From: Candidatus Sacchlamyda saccharinae
GTDB taxonomy: Bacteria; Chlamydiota; Chlamydiia; Chlamydiales; Rhabdochlamydiaceae
Assembly (NCBI GenBank): GCA_030408505.1
Contig: JAUHQI010000004.1
Location: 1 to 64,000 of the forward strand
Reading direction: 5' to 3'
DNA: 64,000 nucleotides
Shown here: one piece after another, positions 44,172 to 53,418 of the stretch
How the letters are laid out: every line of letters begins with the position of its first letter
How positions within the stretch are numbered: the stretch's first letter is position 1
Position numbers and translations under genes: made by a program
The notes under the pieces: model-generated
Databases searched by the model: none
What the model saw: the letters and a program-made list of their open reading frames with translations, nothing else
What the model was told of the DNA's origin: nothing

Positions 44172-44542
44172 AGTTTTTTTTGCCAGATCGCTACTGCTGA
44201 GGCGTAAGCCTTGCAGTGGCTGATGGTGACAAGAAGATTGGTGCCAGCTAATCTAGCAGCTAGCTCCCCGGATAGGTGGACGACTGGCTTGCCGCTCTCA
44301 TCTGCTAAGATCTCAATTTCTTTCCAAGATAGTTCCGCTCCAAAGCCACAGCCAAGGGCTTTGGCGATCGCTTCTTTGGCAGCAAAGCGGCCGGCTAGGC
44401 GGGGATGAGGGTCGTTTTGGGAAAGACAATAGCTCTGTTCTTTTTCTGTGAAGAGGCGATTGAGAAATGCCTGTTTATGCTCAGCGTGAGCCTCTTTGAT
44501 CCGCTCAATCTCGATGATGTCGTTGCCTAGGCCTAAGATCAT
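44168..44542 (-). CDS. acpS: Holo-ACP synthase
   Basis: 124 residues, the standard AcpS length. GLGNDIIEIERIK starts the protein and FAAKEAIAKALG holds the metal-binding and catalytic residues. It attaches phosphopantetheine to AcpP. Its ATG shares a base with the stop of the upstream PIN-TRAM gene. Confidence 0.95.
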   Translation of the reverse strand: MILGLGNDIIEIERIKEAHAEHKQAFLNRLFTEKEQSYCLSQNDPHPRLAGRFAAKEAIAKALGCGFGAELSWKEIEILADESGKPVVHLSGELAARLAGTNLLVTISHCKAYASAVAIWQKKL

Positions 44543-45603
44543 TAAACCTCTACTCGGTTGCCACGGGCAGGGACATCGTCCATGGTGTTGCAGAAGATCA
44601 TGCGGCCCGAAGAGGTGTGTTTGACAGAGAGGACTAGAACGTCGATGTTCTCGCCCACAAAATCGCCACCACCATTGACAACTACCATAGTACCATCTTC
44701 GAGGTAGCCCACCCCTTGGTTGGGTTCTTTGCCGTAGCGCTGGATTTTGATTTTCATCGACTCGCCCGCTTCCATCAGCGGCTTAAGAGCGTTAGACAGG
44801 GCATGGAGGTTGATGATTTGGATCCCTTCGACGACGGGAACTTGTGCTTGTGAGAGGTCGGCAGAGAGGATGTTGGAATCGGTAAGTCGAGCCAATCTTA
44901 AGAGTTGGCTGAAGGGCTCATTCACATCCTTGAATTTAGTCTCGTCATAGCGGAGGCACAATGAAGGGATGGCTTCGAGCTTTTTGAGAGTTTCGATGCA
45001 GCGTTTAGCCTGCATGCGGGAAGACTCTTCTCCAATCTCTGACTGGCAGTAGAGCTCTTGGCTTAAAAATCTAGGCATAACAAGAGAGTTGTCTAGAATG
45101 CCGGTTGCCGCCAAATCGATGATTCTAGAATCTGAAAGAGTGGTTGCATCGAGCAAAAGATCTTTTTTCCTGAGGCTCGACTGGGAAAGCTTGATGAAAG
45201 GGATGCTGATGAGGATTTCATCTGAGAAATGCAACGTAAGGAGTGTACCTGTATAAGTACCCACTAGAAAGCAGCAGATCTTGATTAGATGCAGAGTTTG
45301 GGGTTGCATGGCCATATGCATGTGGCTCATGTCAGCGATCGCATTGAAGATGGAGCTAAGGGCTTGGCCCATCAGGTAGCCAAGAAAAAGACCAAGGATG
45401 ACGGTGTTAAAAGCTTTTAGATTGTAGCGCTTGAAAAGTGCCTCAATTGAGAGGAGAAAAGCGCTAAAGAGCACACCGACACCAAAACCAATCGACAATT
45501 TTTGCCAAAGGGGTCCGACGGGGAGGGATGCCATAAAGGCCATCATAAAAAAAAGACTAAGTAGGACGAAAAAAACTCTCAGAAAGGCTAAAGAGATTTT
45601 CAT
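44542..45603 (-). CDS. PIN-TRAM membrane protein (YacL-like)
   Basis: 353 residues: four hydrophobic helices (about 1-145), a PIN nuclease-like domain (LLDATTLSDSRIIDL with acidic residues, LTDSNILSADLS) and a C-terminal TRAM RNA-binding domain (GVGYLEDGTMVVVNGG). This architecture matches the Bacillus YacL family, thought to act in RNA metabolism at the membrane. It is coupled to acpS. Confidence 0.9.
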   Translation of the reverse strand: MKISLAFLRVFFVLLSLFFMMAFMASLPVGPLWQKLSIGFGVGVLFSAFLLSIEALFKRYNLKAFNTVILGLFLGYLMGQALSSIFNAIADMSHMHMAMQPQTLHLIKICCFLVGTYTGTLLTLHFSDEILISIPFIKLSQSSLRKKDLLLDATTLSDSRIIDLAATGILDNSLVMPRFLSQELYCQSEIGEESSRMQAKRCIETLKKLEAIPSLCLRYDETKFKDVNEPFSQLLRLARLTDSNILSADLSQAQVPVVEGIQIINLHALSNALKPLMEAGESMKIKIQRYGKEPNQGVGYLEDGTMVVVNGGGDFVGENIDVLVLSVKHTSSGRMIFCNTMDDVPARGNRVEV

Positions 45604-45716
45604 GGGCAGGTTCTCCTAAAGTTGCGCTCTTACGTGGAAGTTCAAGTGGCCAGCAACTATAGGGTAGTAATTCTTTTTTGTCGAGAGAAGTCTGCAAGTG
45701 CTAGTCTTTTTTGGAG

Positions 45717-48254
45717 TTAAAAGACACCGGTAAGTCTTCTGCTAACGCGGGCTCTCGCTCCATGACTAAACCGATCGCCTTCTTTTCCGAGTTTGACGTA
45801 GGTAGTAGCATCATCAGATGCTGCCGCTGATGCAGAGGCGCCGGCCCCTTTTTTTCTATAGACCCAAACTTTAGTGAAATCTTTTGGAAGCCCTTCTAGA
45901 GTAAACAAAAATCCTTCATAAGCTTTGCCCCCCTTAAGAAGACTTCGACCATCCGCATATTTGCTTGTTGCATAGTAGTTGTAGAATTGATGCCCTTCAA
46001 GCTCAATTGGCTCCCAGTTATACAAGTCATTTGTATCAAGCGTCTGAGCAATTAGTCCCCAGATCGCATACTGCAAAGAAGGGGAGAAGTCTTTTGGGGT
46101 TTCTTCTCCTTTACTAACCAAGTGTAGAACGAACAGACCGTGACTAACCATTCTTTTGCGCTGAGAGTTTCTTGTACCAGTGTCTGCGGTTAAAGCAAAA
46201 ATTTTATTCCAGCCATCAGCTTCAGGCGCTGTTCTCGATCCCCAGGGGGGGGTCGCGTTAGATAATAAGTTTGTAGCTGAATCCATAGCTCTCCTTAAAG
46301 TTCTAATGGGAGAAGGGGCTGCAGCAGAGCCAATATCGTCTGTGTCACCTTCATCATCCGACTCAAATCGGAGTTTTCTCACAACGCCCATCGGGCTGTG
46401 TACGGGGGGAAGACCACGGCGCTTTGCAGCAAACGCAGGAGAGCCAGGACCTTTCCCAGAAAGCTGGAGGCGCAAAGGGACGCCCCTTCCGGGGCGGAGG
46501 GTGCTGAGGGGGGCTGGTGAAGCTGGGGAAAATCCTAGCCCAAAAGGCGATGATGAAATAGGGGGCCTGTGCTTGTGTCCCGTTGGGGGACAAGCTTCAT
46601 CACGACCATCATCGTCATCTGGAAAATCTACTCTGTCATCGTCTGAAGTGCAATCGTCTGAAGTGCAAAGGTCCATATCACTTCCACTATCTGAATCATC
46701 TCCATTTGACTCGATATCACCATCGTCATCATCACTTGCGGTTACCCAATCAGGAAGTTCAGTAGCTGCAACAGGTGGCACAGCTGTTTCTTCAGCGCGG
46801 ACAGCTCTATTGCGTGCGTAGATTGCCCCGATGACAGGGATGGCTAAGAGGTAATACAGTTTGAAAGTGAATCCTAGAGAGGGGAGTATTGCCGTGACGG
46901 TTTGTTTAGGGGGGCAAGTGGGTAGTGTTCTTGGGAAGGCCCAGCTTCCAGAAAGGGGGGTATTGGGAGGGCGAGGAATGGAAGCAATAGGTGCAGGAAC
47001 GGGCGCGGGAGGTGGTAGCACTGGGCAAAAACCAAGATCTGTACTGGAACTATTAAGAGGTGGAGGAATTAGGGTCTCTTGGAGGAGAGGGGGTGGGGCT
47101 TGGAAATAGGAGTAGGTGGCAAAGGCTGCGAGGGCCACGGCTGTGATAGAGCCTGCTGCGATGGCGGCGTGCCTCCAGGTAATGGTCCGCTCTACGAGTG
47201 GGGGTGGTTTGTAGGAGGGAACGGGTGTTTTTTCTTGGAGCCTACTACCAAACGCGTTTCTGACTTCCGGTTTTAGGTTCTGGAGTTGGGCAGGTTTAGC
47301 ATGGAAGAGGTTGTCATACCAGCTCAATTGAAAGGGCTCAAGGGCTTGAACATCTTCTACCGAGGTGAGTGGGGGGAGGAAGATCCATGCATCACGAGGA
47401 GCTACAAGTTTGAGTTCATAAAATCGCTTGCTGATGGGGTAGAGGGTTTTAAATTTAGGATCGAGGCGTGTTCTTAAATGGGCCCAAACAATCTGGTTAG
47501 AGGTGAGTTTTTTTGAAAGCGATTGGTAGTCAATCGTAGGGATCTCTTTTAAGCTATAGGGGCGGGGTTGAGGCGGAAGGTCATGACTAAAGAAGAGCTC
47601 TGCAATCTGCGCTCTTTTAGGTAGAGATAGGCGGCTGAGATCGGTCGCGTGGAGTCTTTCTAGTTCATCTGACGTCCAAGAGTCTCCCACCTCTGTAAAA
47701 CCGGTCAGGGGCAAAGGGGAGAGATCATGCGCTTTAAAAAGCTCATGCAATTCACGCTGGAATTTCAAAGGTGTATATTCTGCTCTTTTTGGAAAATCGA
47801 GAAGGTGTTTTTTCATCTCGACTGCATCGGCCTTTTTAAGCGATTTGAGAGTGGAGGGGAAGGAGAAAAAGAAAGTGTCACGAAAGATCAAGCCTGCATT
47901 GAATAGGCAATACATGGCGGTCTTTGCTGCAAGTTGCCAGGCGGTTGTGGTGAGAGCTTTCTCAAGCGCGAGGATAGTGAGAGTTTGCGTTGAGAGGGAG
48001 CCTACAATTAGAGGAATTGTGAGCGTTGTTAGAGCGATCACTACGATGAGGCTTGCAATGCGCATCACTTTAGAGGTGCTGTGGCAATCATCTAAGAACT
48101 GATGAGTAGTGGCAATCACAGTTGCGTTTAAAGCCGCAAGAGGAATTGCGGTGTAAAGGGACGAATAGGAGAGCGCTCCCACTCCACTAAAGGTGATGAG
48201 GTCAAGGGCGATTTCGCCTCTAGAATAGGTGTCTAAGTTTACGTCAGATTTCAT
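45717..48254 (-). CDS. Large hypothetical membrane protein with acidic low-complexity region
   Basis: 845 residues from the ATG at 48254 (a GTG eight residues earlier, following a TATAGT element, is possible). N-terminal helices lie in about the first 130 residues, a helix sits near residue 370 (AAIAAGSITAVALAAFATYSYF) and another near 465. Between the helices and the C-terminal part lie Pro-rich and very acidic segments (about residues 500-545: Asp-rich, with a tandem TSDDC repeat). The C-terminal 200 residues look globular. I do not recognise the family; the pattern is that of a chlamydial effector or membrane protein. Confidence 0.65.
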   Translation of the reverse strand: MKSDVNLDTYSRGEIALDLITFSGVGALSYSSLYTAIPLAALNATVIATTHQFLDDCHSTSKVMRIASLIVVIALTTLTIPLIVGSLSTQTLTILALEKALTTTAWQLAAKTAMYCLFNAGLIFRDTFFFSFPSTLKSLKKADAVEMKKHLLDFPKRAEYTPLKFQRELHELFKAHDLSPLPLTGFTEVGDSWTSDELERLHATDLSRLSLPKRAQIAELFFSHDLPPQPRPYSLKEIPTIDYQSLSKKLTSNQIVWAHLRTRLDPKFKTLYPISKRFYELKLVAPRDAWIFLPPLTSVEDVQALEPFQLSWYDNLFHAKPAQLQNLKPEVRNAFGSRLQEKTPVPSYKPPPLVERTITWRHAAIAAGSITAVALAAFATYSYFQAPPPLLQETLIPPPLNSSSTDLGFCPVLPPPAPVPAPIASIPRPPNTPLSGSWAFPRTLPTCPPKQTVTAILPSLGFTFKLYYLLAIPVIGAIYARNRAVRAEETAVPPVAATELPDWVTASDDDDGDIESNGDDSDSGSDMDLCTSDDCTSDDDRVDFPDDDDGRDEACPPTGHKHRPPISSSPFGLGFSPASPAPLSTLRPGRGVPLRLQLSGKGPGSPAFAAKRRGLPPVHSPMGVVRKLRFESDDEGDTDDIGSAAAPSPIRTLRRAMDSATNLLSNATPPWGSRTAPEADGWNKIFALTADTGTRNSQRKRMVSHGLFVLHLVSKGEETPKDFSPSLQYAIWGLIAQTLDTNDLYNWEPIELEGHQFYNYYATSKYADGRSLLKGGKAYEGFLFTLEGLPKDFTKVWVYRKKGAGASASAAASDDATTYVKLGKEGDRFSHGARARVSRRLTGVF

Positions 48255-48358
48255 AAGTTGGTTTGACAGATTCTCCACTTCGCAGGTACTATACCCTTTT
48301 CAATGGATAAGACGCAATTTTTAAGTTGCTCTCTTTCGCGAACGCTTTGGAGAATACT

Positions 48359-49240
48359 GTGGTAGTTATCACGGGTTTCATTCGGTGGGATCCTGCGCGG
48401 GAAATGTTTCCGTGGAATATTCCTTTGCTAGAACGGCCCATTCTTTGGTATGGGTTTTTCTTTGCGCTTGGTTTTTTTCTTGCCTATTTGGTTTTCCAGT
48501 CGCTTCTTAAAGAGTTCATGCATCCCTACCGTGTGCGGAAGAAAGAAATTCTGAAGGTGGCAGAGAAGCTCTGTCTGTACGTCATTGTGGGAACGATTGT
48601 AGGAGCAAGGCTTGGAGATGTTATTTTTTACCAGAGCCCTGCAGATTACATAAATGACTTTTGGGGCATTTTTAAGTTTTGGGAAGGGGGGCTCTCTAGC
48701 CATGGGGGTGTGATTGGGATTTTACTTAGTTTGTGGGTTTTTTCTACAAACTACCGAAAAAAATATCCTATGCTCACGTGGGTGGCGCTGCTTGACCTTC
48801 TAGTGATTCCTGCTCTGCTTGCCGGAGGTTTTATCCGCATTGGAAATTTCTTTAACCAAGAGATTGTAGGGACGGTAACGGATTTGCCTTGGGGTGTTCT
48901 CTTTGGGTCTCCAGCTGATGGAGGGCCACTGGTTCCGCGCCATCCTGTGCAACTTTATGAGGCGATTTTTTATTTCGCTTTTTTTGTGATCCTTTTGTCT
49001 TTAAGAAAAAATGTTCCAGCGATGTATCGCCTCGGAAAAACTTCGGGTCTCTTCTTTATAGGGACCTTTTCGTTTCGGTTTCTAATTGAGTTTGTCAAAA
49101 GCCCTCAGAGCGCATTGATTGCCAAGGGCTCTGTTTTGGATATGGGGCAATGGCTGAGTATTCCACTTATTTTAGTGGGAGTTTTACTGATGCTCTGTGA
49201 ACAAAAGGGTGCGCGCGCGCGCGGTGTTAAACGGCAATAG
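48359..49240 (+). CDS. lgt: Prolipoprotein diacylglyceryl transferase
   Basis: 293 residues from a GTG at 48359, chosen because GGAG lies six bases upstream; the open frame continues to an earlier TTG. Motifs are SSHGGVIGILL and GGFIRIGNFFNQEIVG (Arg/Asn), with seven or so hydrophobic helices. It transfers diacylglyceryl to the lipobox cysteine of lipoproteins, for example the 50-residue lipoprotein at 21504. The 3' end overlaps the convergent gene by 57 bases. Confidence 0.92.
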   Translation: MVVITGFIRWDPAREMFPWNIPLLERPILWYGFFFALGFFLAYLVFQSLLKEFMHPYRVRKKEILKVAEKLCLYVIVGTIVGARLGDVIFYQSPADYINDFWGIFKFWEGGLSSHGGVIGILLSLWVFSTNYRKKYPMLTWVALLDLLVIPALLAGGFIRIGNFFNQEIVGTVTDLPWGVLFGSPADGGPLVPRHPVQLYEAIFYFAFFVILLSLRKNVPAMYRLGKTSGLFFIGTFSFRFLIEFVKSPQSALIAKGSVLDMGQWLSIPLILVGVLLMLCEQKGARARGVKRQ

Positions 49241-50605
49241 TGGGAGTGTTTTTTTAGAGAGTTTCTCCATTTTTTCGAGCAGCTCTTGAGGCGAGAGCTT
49301 TTGCTCTTTTTGTCTCTCTTTGTGCCATTTTAAAAAGCGATCAAATGTAGATACCTTTTCTGGGAAGTTGGCTGTATACCAGTAGTGTTTGAGATAGATC
49401 CACGAAAGGTTCTCGAGCTCTTTGGCGAAGCCGATCGTTTTTGGGTATTTATCAAAGAAGTTTTGCTGGGCCAGTTTGATGGCAGAGGTGAGGTCTTTTT
49501 TTTCTTTCCAGGCGCAAACAACCTCTTTATAGAGAGCAGAGGTTGGGTTCAATCGGATCCAACGCATGAGCATGTCATTTTGGATGGCCCAGTTTTGGAT
49601 TTTTCGCTCGATTTCTTCTTCTTCTAGATCGGCAAGAGCATGGCTTGCTCTCTGGAAATAAGCAAACGCCTCTTCTGTGATTTGCTCAGGTCCCATGTGG
49701 GGGTTGTCAAGGACTAGGCTGGCTAGTTGCCCTTTGAGACACTTTGCGGTTGGATAAGGGATCCTTTCCAGGGTCCGCTCCATCCTTTGATTTGGGTAGT
49801 GGCACTGGTCGGCATAGAGGGCAGAGAGCATTTTACGCATCTGGGTCTCGGTGTAGGCTGTTGTGACATGGCGGAGCTGGATGAGCCTTTTTTGCAGATG
49901 AAAAACAAGTTCTGCTTGCGAAATTTCAGGGTGCTTTGCTGTGATTTCGATTAGAGCTCGAACGACGAGCTTGTCAACCTGCTCATTCTCGTCGTAGGGG
50001 CTTTTGAAATGCTCAGGAGACAAACTCGGTATGAGGTGGCGCTGGAGTGACCAGATCGTCCGTGTGAGTTGCTCGAGTTTTGGGCGTATCCCATCGACGA
50101 CAGCAATGCATTCGCTCATCTTGGCCGCTAGCTGGTGCGCATAGTGGCAAGGGTGGACATGGCACGTGTTTTGCAATTTGCTTGTGCTTTTTAGATTTTC
50201 CTTGATGAAGAAGGGGATGTTGAGTTTTCCATCTTGGGTAAGAGCCTCTTTTCTCTCCTGTACTTGCCCAGAAAAATATTGAACTTTCTCCCAGGTCTTC
50301 TTTATGGCTGAAACGCCCAAGCGGTATTTTGGGAATCGCTCTTGAAATTCGGGGGCAATTTTGCAAAGGAGTTCATCTTGTAGTTGGGGAGACCACTTTT
50401 TAGAGTTGCTGCAGTGGCGCATCTCGTTTTTTACTTTTTGAGAGAGGAAGAGGTTGAGCTCTGAATAAGGATCGTGGAATTCGGGTCTTTCGTCGATAGC
50501 ATCAAGAAGATCGGGGCCAAATAAATGCTTTTTCTTTAAAGCACTCTTTCCAAAGCCTTCAGCAGGGGAGTTGTGTGTAGATCTTCTTGCCATTCTCTTT
50601 CCCAT
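49184..50605 (-). CDS. Large hypothetical helical protein
   Basis: 473 residues from the ATG at 50605; the open frame extends a further 43 residues into the divergent ssb start region, so the later Met is preferred but not certain. The protein is soluble, helical, basic, with no signal peptide. Short segments (CHVHPCHYAHQLAAKM) could bind metal, but this is speculative. Its 3' end overlaps lgt by 57 bases and includes an alternating GC tract (about 49209-49221). Family unknown. Confidence 0.6.
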   Translation of the reverse strand: MGKRMARRSTHNSPAEGFGKSALKKKHLFGPDLLDAIDERPEFHDPYSELNLFLSQKVKNEMRHCSNSKKWSPQLQDELLCKIAPEFQERFPKYRLGVSAIKKTWEKVQYFSGQVQERKEALTQDGKLNIPFFIKENLKSTSKLQNTCHVHPCHYAHQLAAKMSECIAVVDGIRPKLEQLTRTIWSLQRHLIPSLSPEHFKSPYDENEQVDKLVVRALIEITAKHPEISQAELVFHLQKRLIQLRHVTTAYTETQMRKMLSALYADQCHYPNQRMERTLERIPYPTAKCLKGQLASLVLDNPHMGPEQITEEAFAYFQRASHALADLEEEEIERKIQNWAIQNDMLMRWIRLNPTSALYKEVVCAWKEKKDLTSAIKLAQQNFFDKYPKTIGFAKELENLSWIYLKHYWYTANFPEKVSTFDRFLKWHKERQKEQKLSPQELLEKMEKLSKKTLPLLPFNTARARTLLFTEHQ

Positions 50606-50707
50606 TTCAAATAGATGTGGAAATTTCCGGTCTAACCGATTAAAGAATTTTTTGTCATTGATTTTTTTTTCTGGGTGCTCGACAATTCGACGAAACGGAG
50701 GTTTCTC

Positions 50708-51166
50708 ATGAATCAAATTACTGTTGCAGGACACTTAGGATCAGACCCAGAAGTTCGTTTCACATCTTCTGGACAAAAAGTAACTACCATTCGCGTTGCA
50801 GCGCGTGTTCGTAAAGGTTCAAAAGGCGACGACACTATTTGGTGGCGTGTCACTGTGTGGGGGGAGCAATTTGATAAAATGATCCCATACCTTAAGAAGG
50901 GTAGCCCGCTAATTGTTCTTGGCGAACTTAGCAAGCCTGAAATTTTCACTGACAGGGAAAATCGCCCACAAGTTTCGATGAACATTACGGCAAACAACTT
51001 GCTCTTTAGCCCATTTGGAAGACCCGATAGCCAAAGCAATAGCGGTGGCGGCGGTGGATACCAGCAGCAACAACAAGGGCAGCAGCAGCACGGTCAGCAA
51101 CAAGAAGAGCAACAGCCGCAGGAACAACCAGCAAGCGCTCTAGCAGATGAGGAGATTCCGTTTTGA
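50708..51166 (+). CDS. ssb: Single-stranded DNA-binding protein
   Basis: 152 residues from the ATG at 50708, with GGAGG upstream. The OB-fold spans about residues 1-105 (GSDPEVRFTSSGQKVT, WWRVTVWGEQF). A long Gln/Gly-rich linker follows, and the acidic tip EEIPF binds partner proteins. The gene pair ssb-pepA matches Chlamydia order. Confidence 0.96.
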   Translation: MNQITVAGHLGSDPEVRFTSSGQKVTTIRVAARVRKGSKGDDTIWWRVTVWGEQFDKMIPYLKKGSPLIVLGELSKPEIFTDRENRPQVSMNITANNLLFSPFGRPDSQSNSGGGGGYQQQQQGQQQHGQQQEEQQPQEQPASALADEEIPF

Positions 51167-52602
51167 TTTCAACTAGCACCTCTTTAGCCAAGCGCAAGAA
51201 AACAGATGCGCTCATCCTCCCATTTTTTGCAGGGAAAAAACCGGCTTTTTCTACCAAGGGCTTAAGCTCTTTGTATAATCCAGTCTTGGACTCTGGTGAT
51301 TTTACAGGCAAGAAAGAAGAAGTCGTTTTTCACTATACAAAAAGTGAAAAGGAAGCGCGGATTGTGCTTGTGGGCCTTGGGGCTGAAAAATCTCTGACAA
51401 AGGAGATTTTACGCCGAAGCTATGCCAAAGCAATTAGCATGCTTAAAGGGAAAGCTAAATCGGTTAGCATCGCTATGCCTGGAGCTGATGACATGGATGT
51501 CACTGAAGCGGTGGCCGAAGGCGCTCTGCTTGCCAATTATGTCTATGATACCAACAAGACAGAGAAAGAGAAGTTTTTGACGACGATGCACTTTATCGAT
51601 CCAGATAAAGAGGCATTAGAGAGGACCCAAAAAGTATGTGAAAGTGTCTATCTCACTCGCAATCTGGTGTTCAGTAATGCCGATGACATCACGCCCACCT
51701 TTTTAGGGAAGACAGCACAGGATCTTGCAAAAGAATTCACGAGCCTCAAAGCGACTGTTTTGGGACCGAAAGAAATCGATAAAGAGAAGTTGACCCTCTT
51801 ACAAGCAGTCTCTAGAGGCTCGTTTGAAGAGCCGGCCCTAATCGTTTTAGAGTATAAGGGAAATCCGAAATCCAAAGAGATTACCGCTCTTGTGGGTAAA
51901 GGGGTTACTTATGATACCGGAGGACTGAACCTTAAGCCAACTGGCGGCATGGAAACCATGCGCGATGATATGTCGGGCGCAGCTACTGTCCTAGGTACAA
52001 TACATGCTCTTGCTTCTTTAAAACTCCCTGTGAATGCGGTGGCAGTGATTGGCTCAACAGAAAATGCCATTGGACCCAAGAGTTATAAGCCAGGTGATGT
52101 CTATCCAAGCCACAGAGGAATCACCGTTGAGATTTCAAATACCGACGCAGAAGGACGCCTCGTTTTGGCCGATGCCCTCTCCTATGCGCAGAAAGAGTTT
52201 TCTCCCCAGAGAATCATCGATATCGCAACTCTAACAGGAGGCGCGGTGGTTGCCCTTGGCGAAGAGGTCTCAGCATTGATGTGTGAGGATGATGAATTTG
52301 CAGGTCAGCTAATCGAAGCGGGTGAAGATACGCACGAAAGACTTTGCGTTCTTCCCTTATATGAAGAATATGATGCCATCTTAAAGTCCAAAGTAGCCGA
52401 CATCAAAAACTCAGGACAAAGAAAAGCCTCTCCCATCCAAGGGGGGATCTTTTTGAAGAAGTTCATTAGCAAAACGAAATGGGCCCACATTGATATCGCG
52501 GGCACGGCTTTTCCCGATAGCCTAAAGCCCTACCAACCTGTGCAAGCAACAGGTGTGGGTGTTCGTCTTCTTACCACCTTTTTTGAAAACCTTTGCGAGT
52601 AG
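51163..52602 (+). CDS. pepA: Leucyl aminopeptidase PepA (M17)
   Basis: 479 residues from a TTG that overlaps the ssb stop by four bases. The M17 signature NTDAEGRLVLAD and the metal-binding GKGVTYDTGGLNLKP are present. It removes N-terminal amino acids, using two metal ions in a hexamer. The TTG start is unusual but no better start is nearby. Confidence 0.95.
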   Translation: MISTSTSLAKRKKTDALILPFFAGKKPAFSTKGLSSLYNPVLDSGDFTGKKEEVVFHYTKSEKEARIVLVGLGAEKSLTKEILRRSYAKAISMLKGKAKSVSIAMPGADDMDVTEAVAEGALLANYVYDTNKTEKEKFLTTMHFIDPDKEALERTQKVCESVYLTRNLVFSNADDITPTFLGKTAQDLAKEFTSLKATVLGPKEIDKEKLTLLQAVSRGSFEEPALIVLEYKGNPKSKEITALVGKGVTYDTGGLNLKPTGGMETMRDDMSGAATVLGTIHALASLKLPVNAVAVIGSTENAIGPKSYKPGDVYPSHRGITVEISNTDAEGRLVLADALSYAQKEFSPQRIIDIATLTGGAVVALGEEVSALMCEDDEFAGQLIEAGEDTHERLCVLPLYEEYDAILKSKVADIKNSGQRKASPIQGGIFLKKFISKTKWAHIDIAGTAFPDSLKPYQPVQATGVGVRLLTTFFENLCE

Positions 52603-53411
52603 ATCATGAACACGCAGGGAAAACCCTGCTCGCCTTTCTGCGCGATACACTTACCCAGTACCCCTCTGTAAAAGCCATCAAACGGGCTATTGAGAAGGGT
52701 GATTGTACGATCAATGGTAGAGTGGAAACCTTCTCCACGCATCGGGTCAAAGAAGGCGATGAGATCGCCCTTGTCTTTGAAGAAAAGACGGAGGCTTTCC
52801 CCCTTGAAACTCTCTTTGAAGATGAGCATCTTATCCTCTATAATAAGCCTCCAAAAAAGGCTTCTGAAGAGCTCTGTGAGCACTTTCTTGTCCATCGCCT
52901 TGATAAAGACACCTCAGGAGTTATCCTCTTTGCTAAGACAAAAAAGATGCAGGATCTTTTAACCGATCTCTTTCGAAAAAGAGAGGTTGAAAAAATCTAC
53001 TTGGCTATTTGTGATGGCAAAGTAGAAAAAGGGGAGTGGACGGTCGACAATTTTCTAGAGCGTAAAGCCTCTTACCAAGGTGGCGCTCTTTACGGTGCTG
53101 CAAAAAAGGGAAAACATGCCGTTACCCATTTTACTGTGTTGAAGACCTCCGATACAGCCTCCCTTGTGGAGGCAAAACCTCATACTGGGAGAACCCACCA
53201 AATTCGCGTGCACCTAAAAGAAGAGAAGCACCCCGTCCTCGGAGATTATCAGTATGGCAAACATTTTACCTGTAAAGAAAAAGTACCCAGACAGATGCTC
53301 CATGCCCGTGAAATTGCCTTTGTCCATCCTATCACGGGTGAAGAGATGCGCATCTCAGCCCCGTTGCTATCAGATTTTTTAGCGGCAGAAAAAAAACTCT
53401 TTAGCGCATAA
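52593..53411 (+). CDS. RluA-family pseudouridine synthase
   Basis: 272 residues from a TTG overlapping the pepA stop by ten bases. An N-terminal S4 domain (IKRAIEKGDCTINGRV) is followed by the catalytic HRLDKDTSGVILFA, where the Asp attacks uridine, and KPHTGRTHQIRVHL. It converts uridine to pseudouridine in rRNA or tRNA; which site cannot be told. Confidence 0.92.
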   Translation: MRVDHEHAGKTLLAFLRDTLTQYPSVKAIKRAIEKGDCTINGRVETFSTHRVKEGDEIALVFEEKTEAFPLETLFEDEHLILYNKPPKKASEELCEHFLVHRLDKDTSGVILFAKTKKMQDLLTDLFRKREVEKIYLAICDGKVEKGEWTVDNFLERKASYQGGALYGAAKKGKHAVTHFTVLKTSDTASLVEAKPHTGRTHQIRVHLKEEKHPVLGDYQYGKHFTCKEKVPRQMLHAREIAFVHPITGEEMRISAPLLSDFLAAEKKLFSA

Positions 53412-53418
53412 TGAGAGC

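Noticed and set aside
46180-46821. A 213-codon plus-strand frame inside the 845-residue gene
   Set aside because: Ser/Pro-rich antisense of the acidic and Pro-rich low-complexity coding region.
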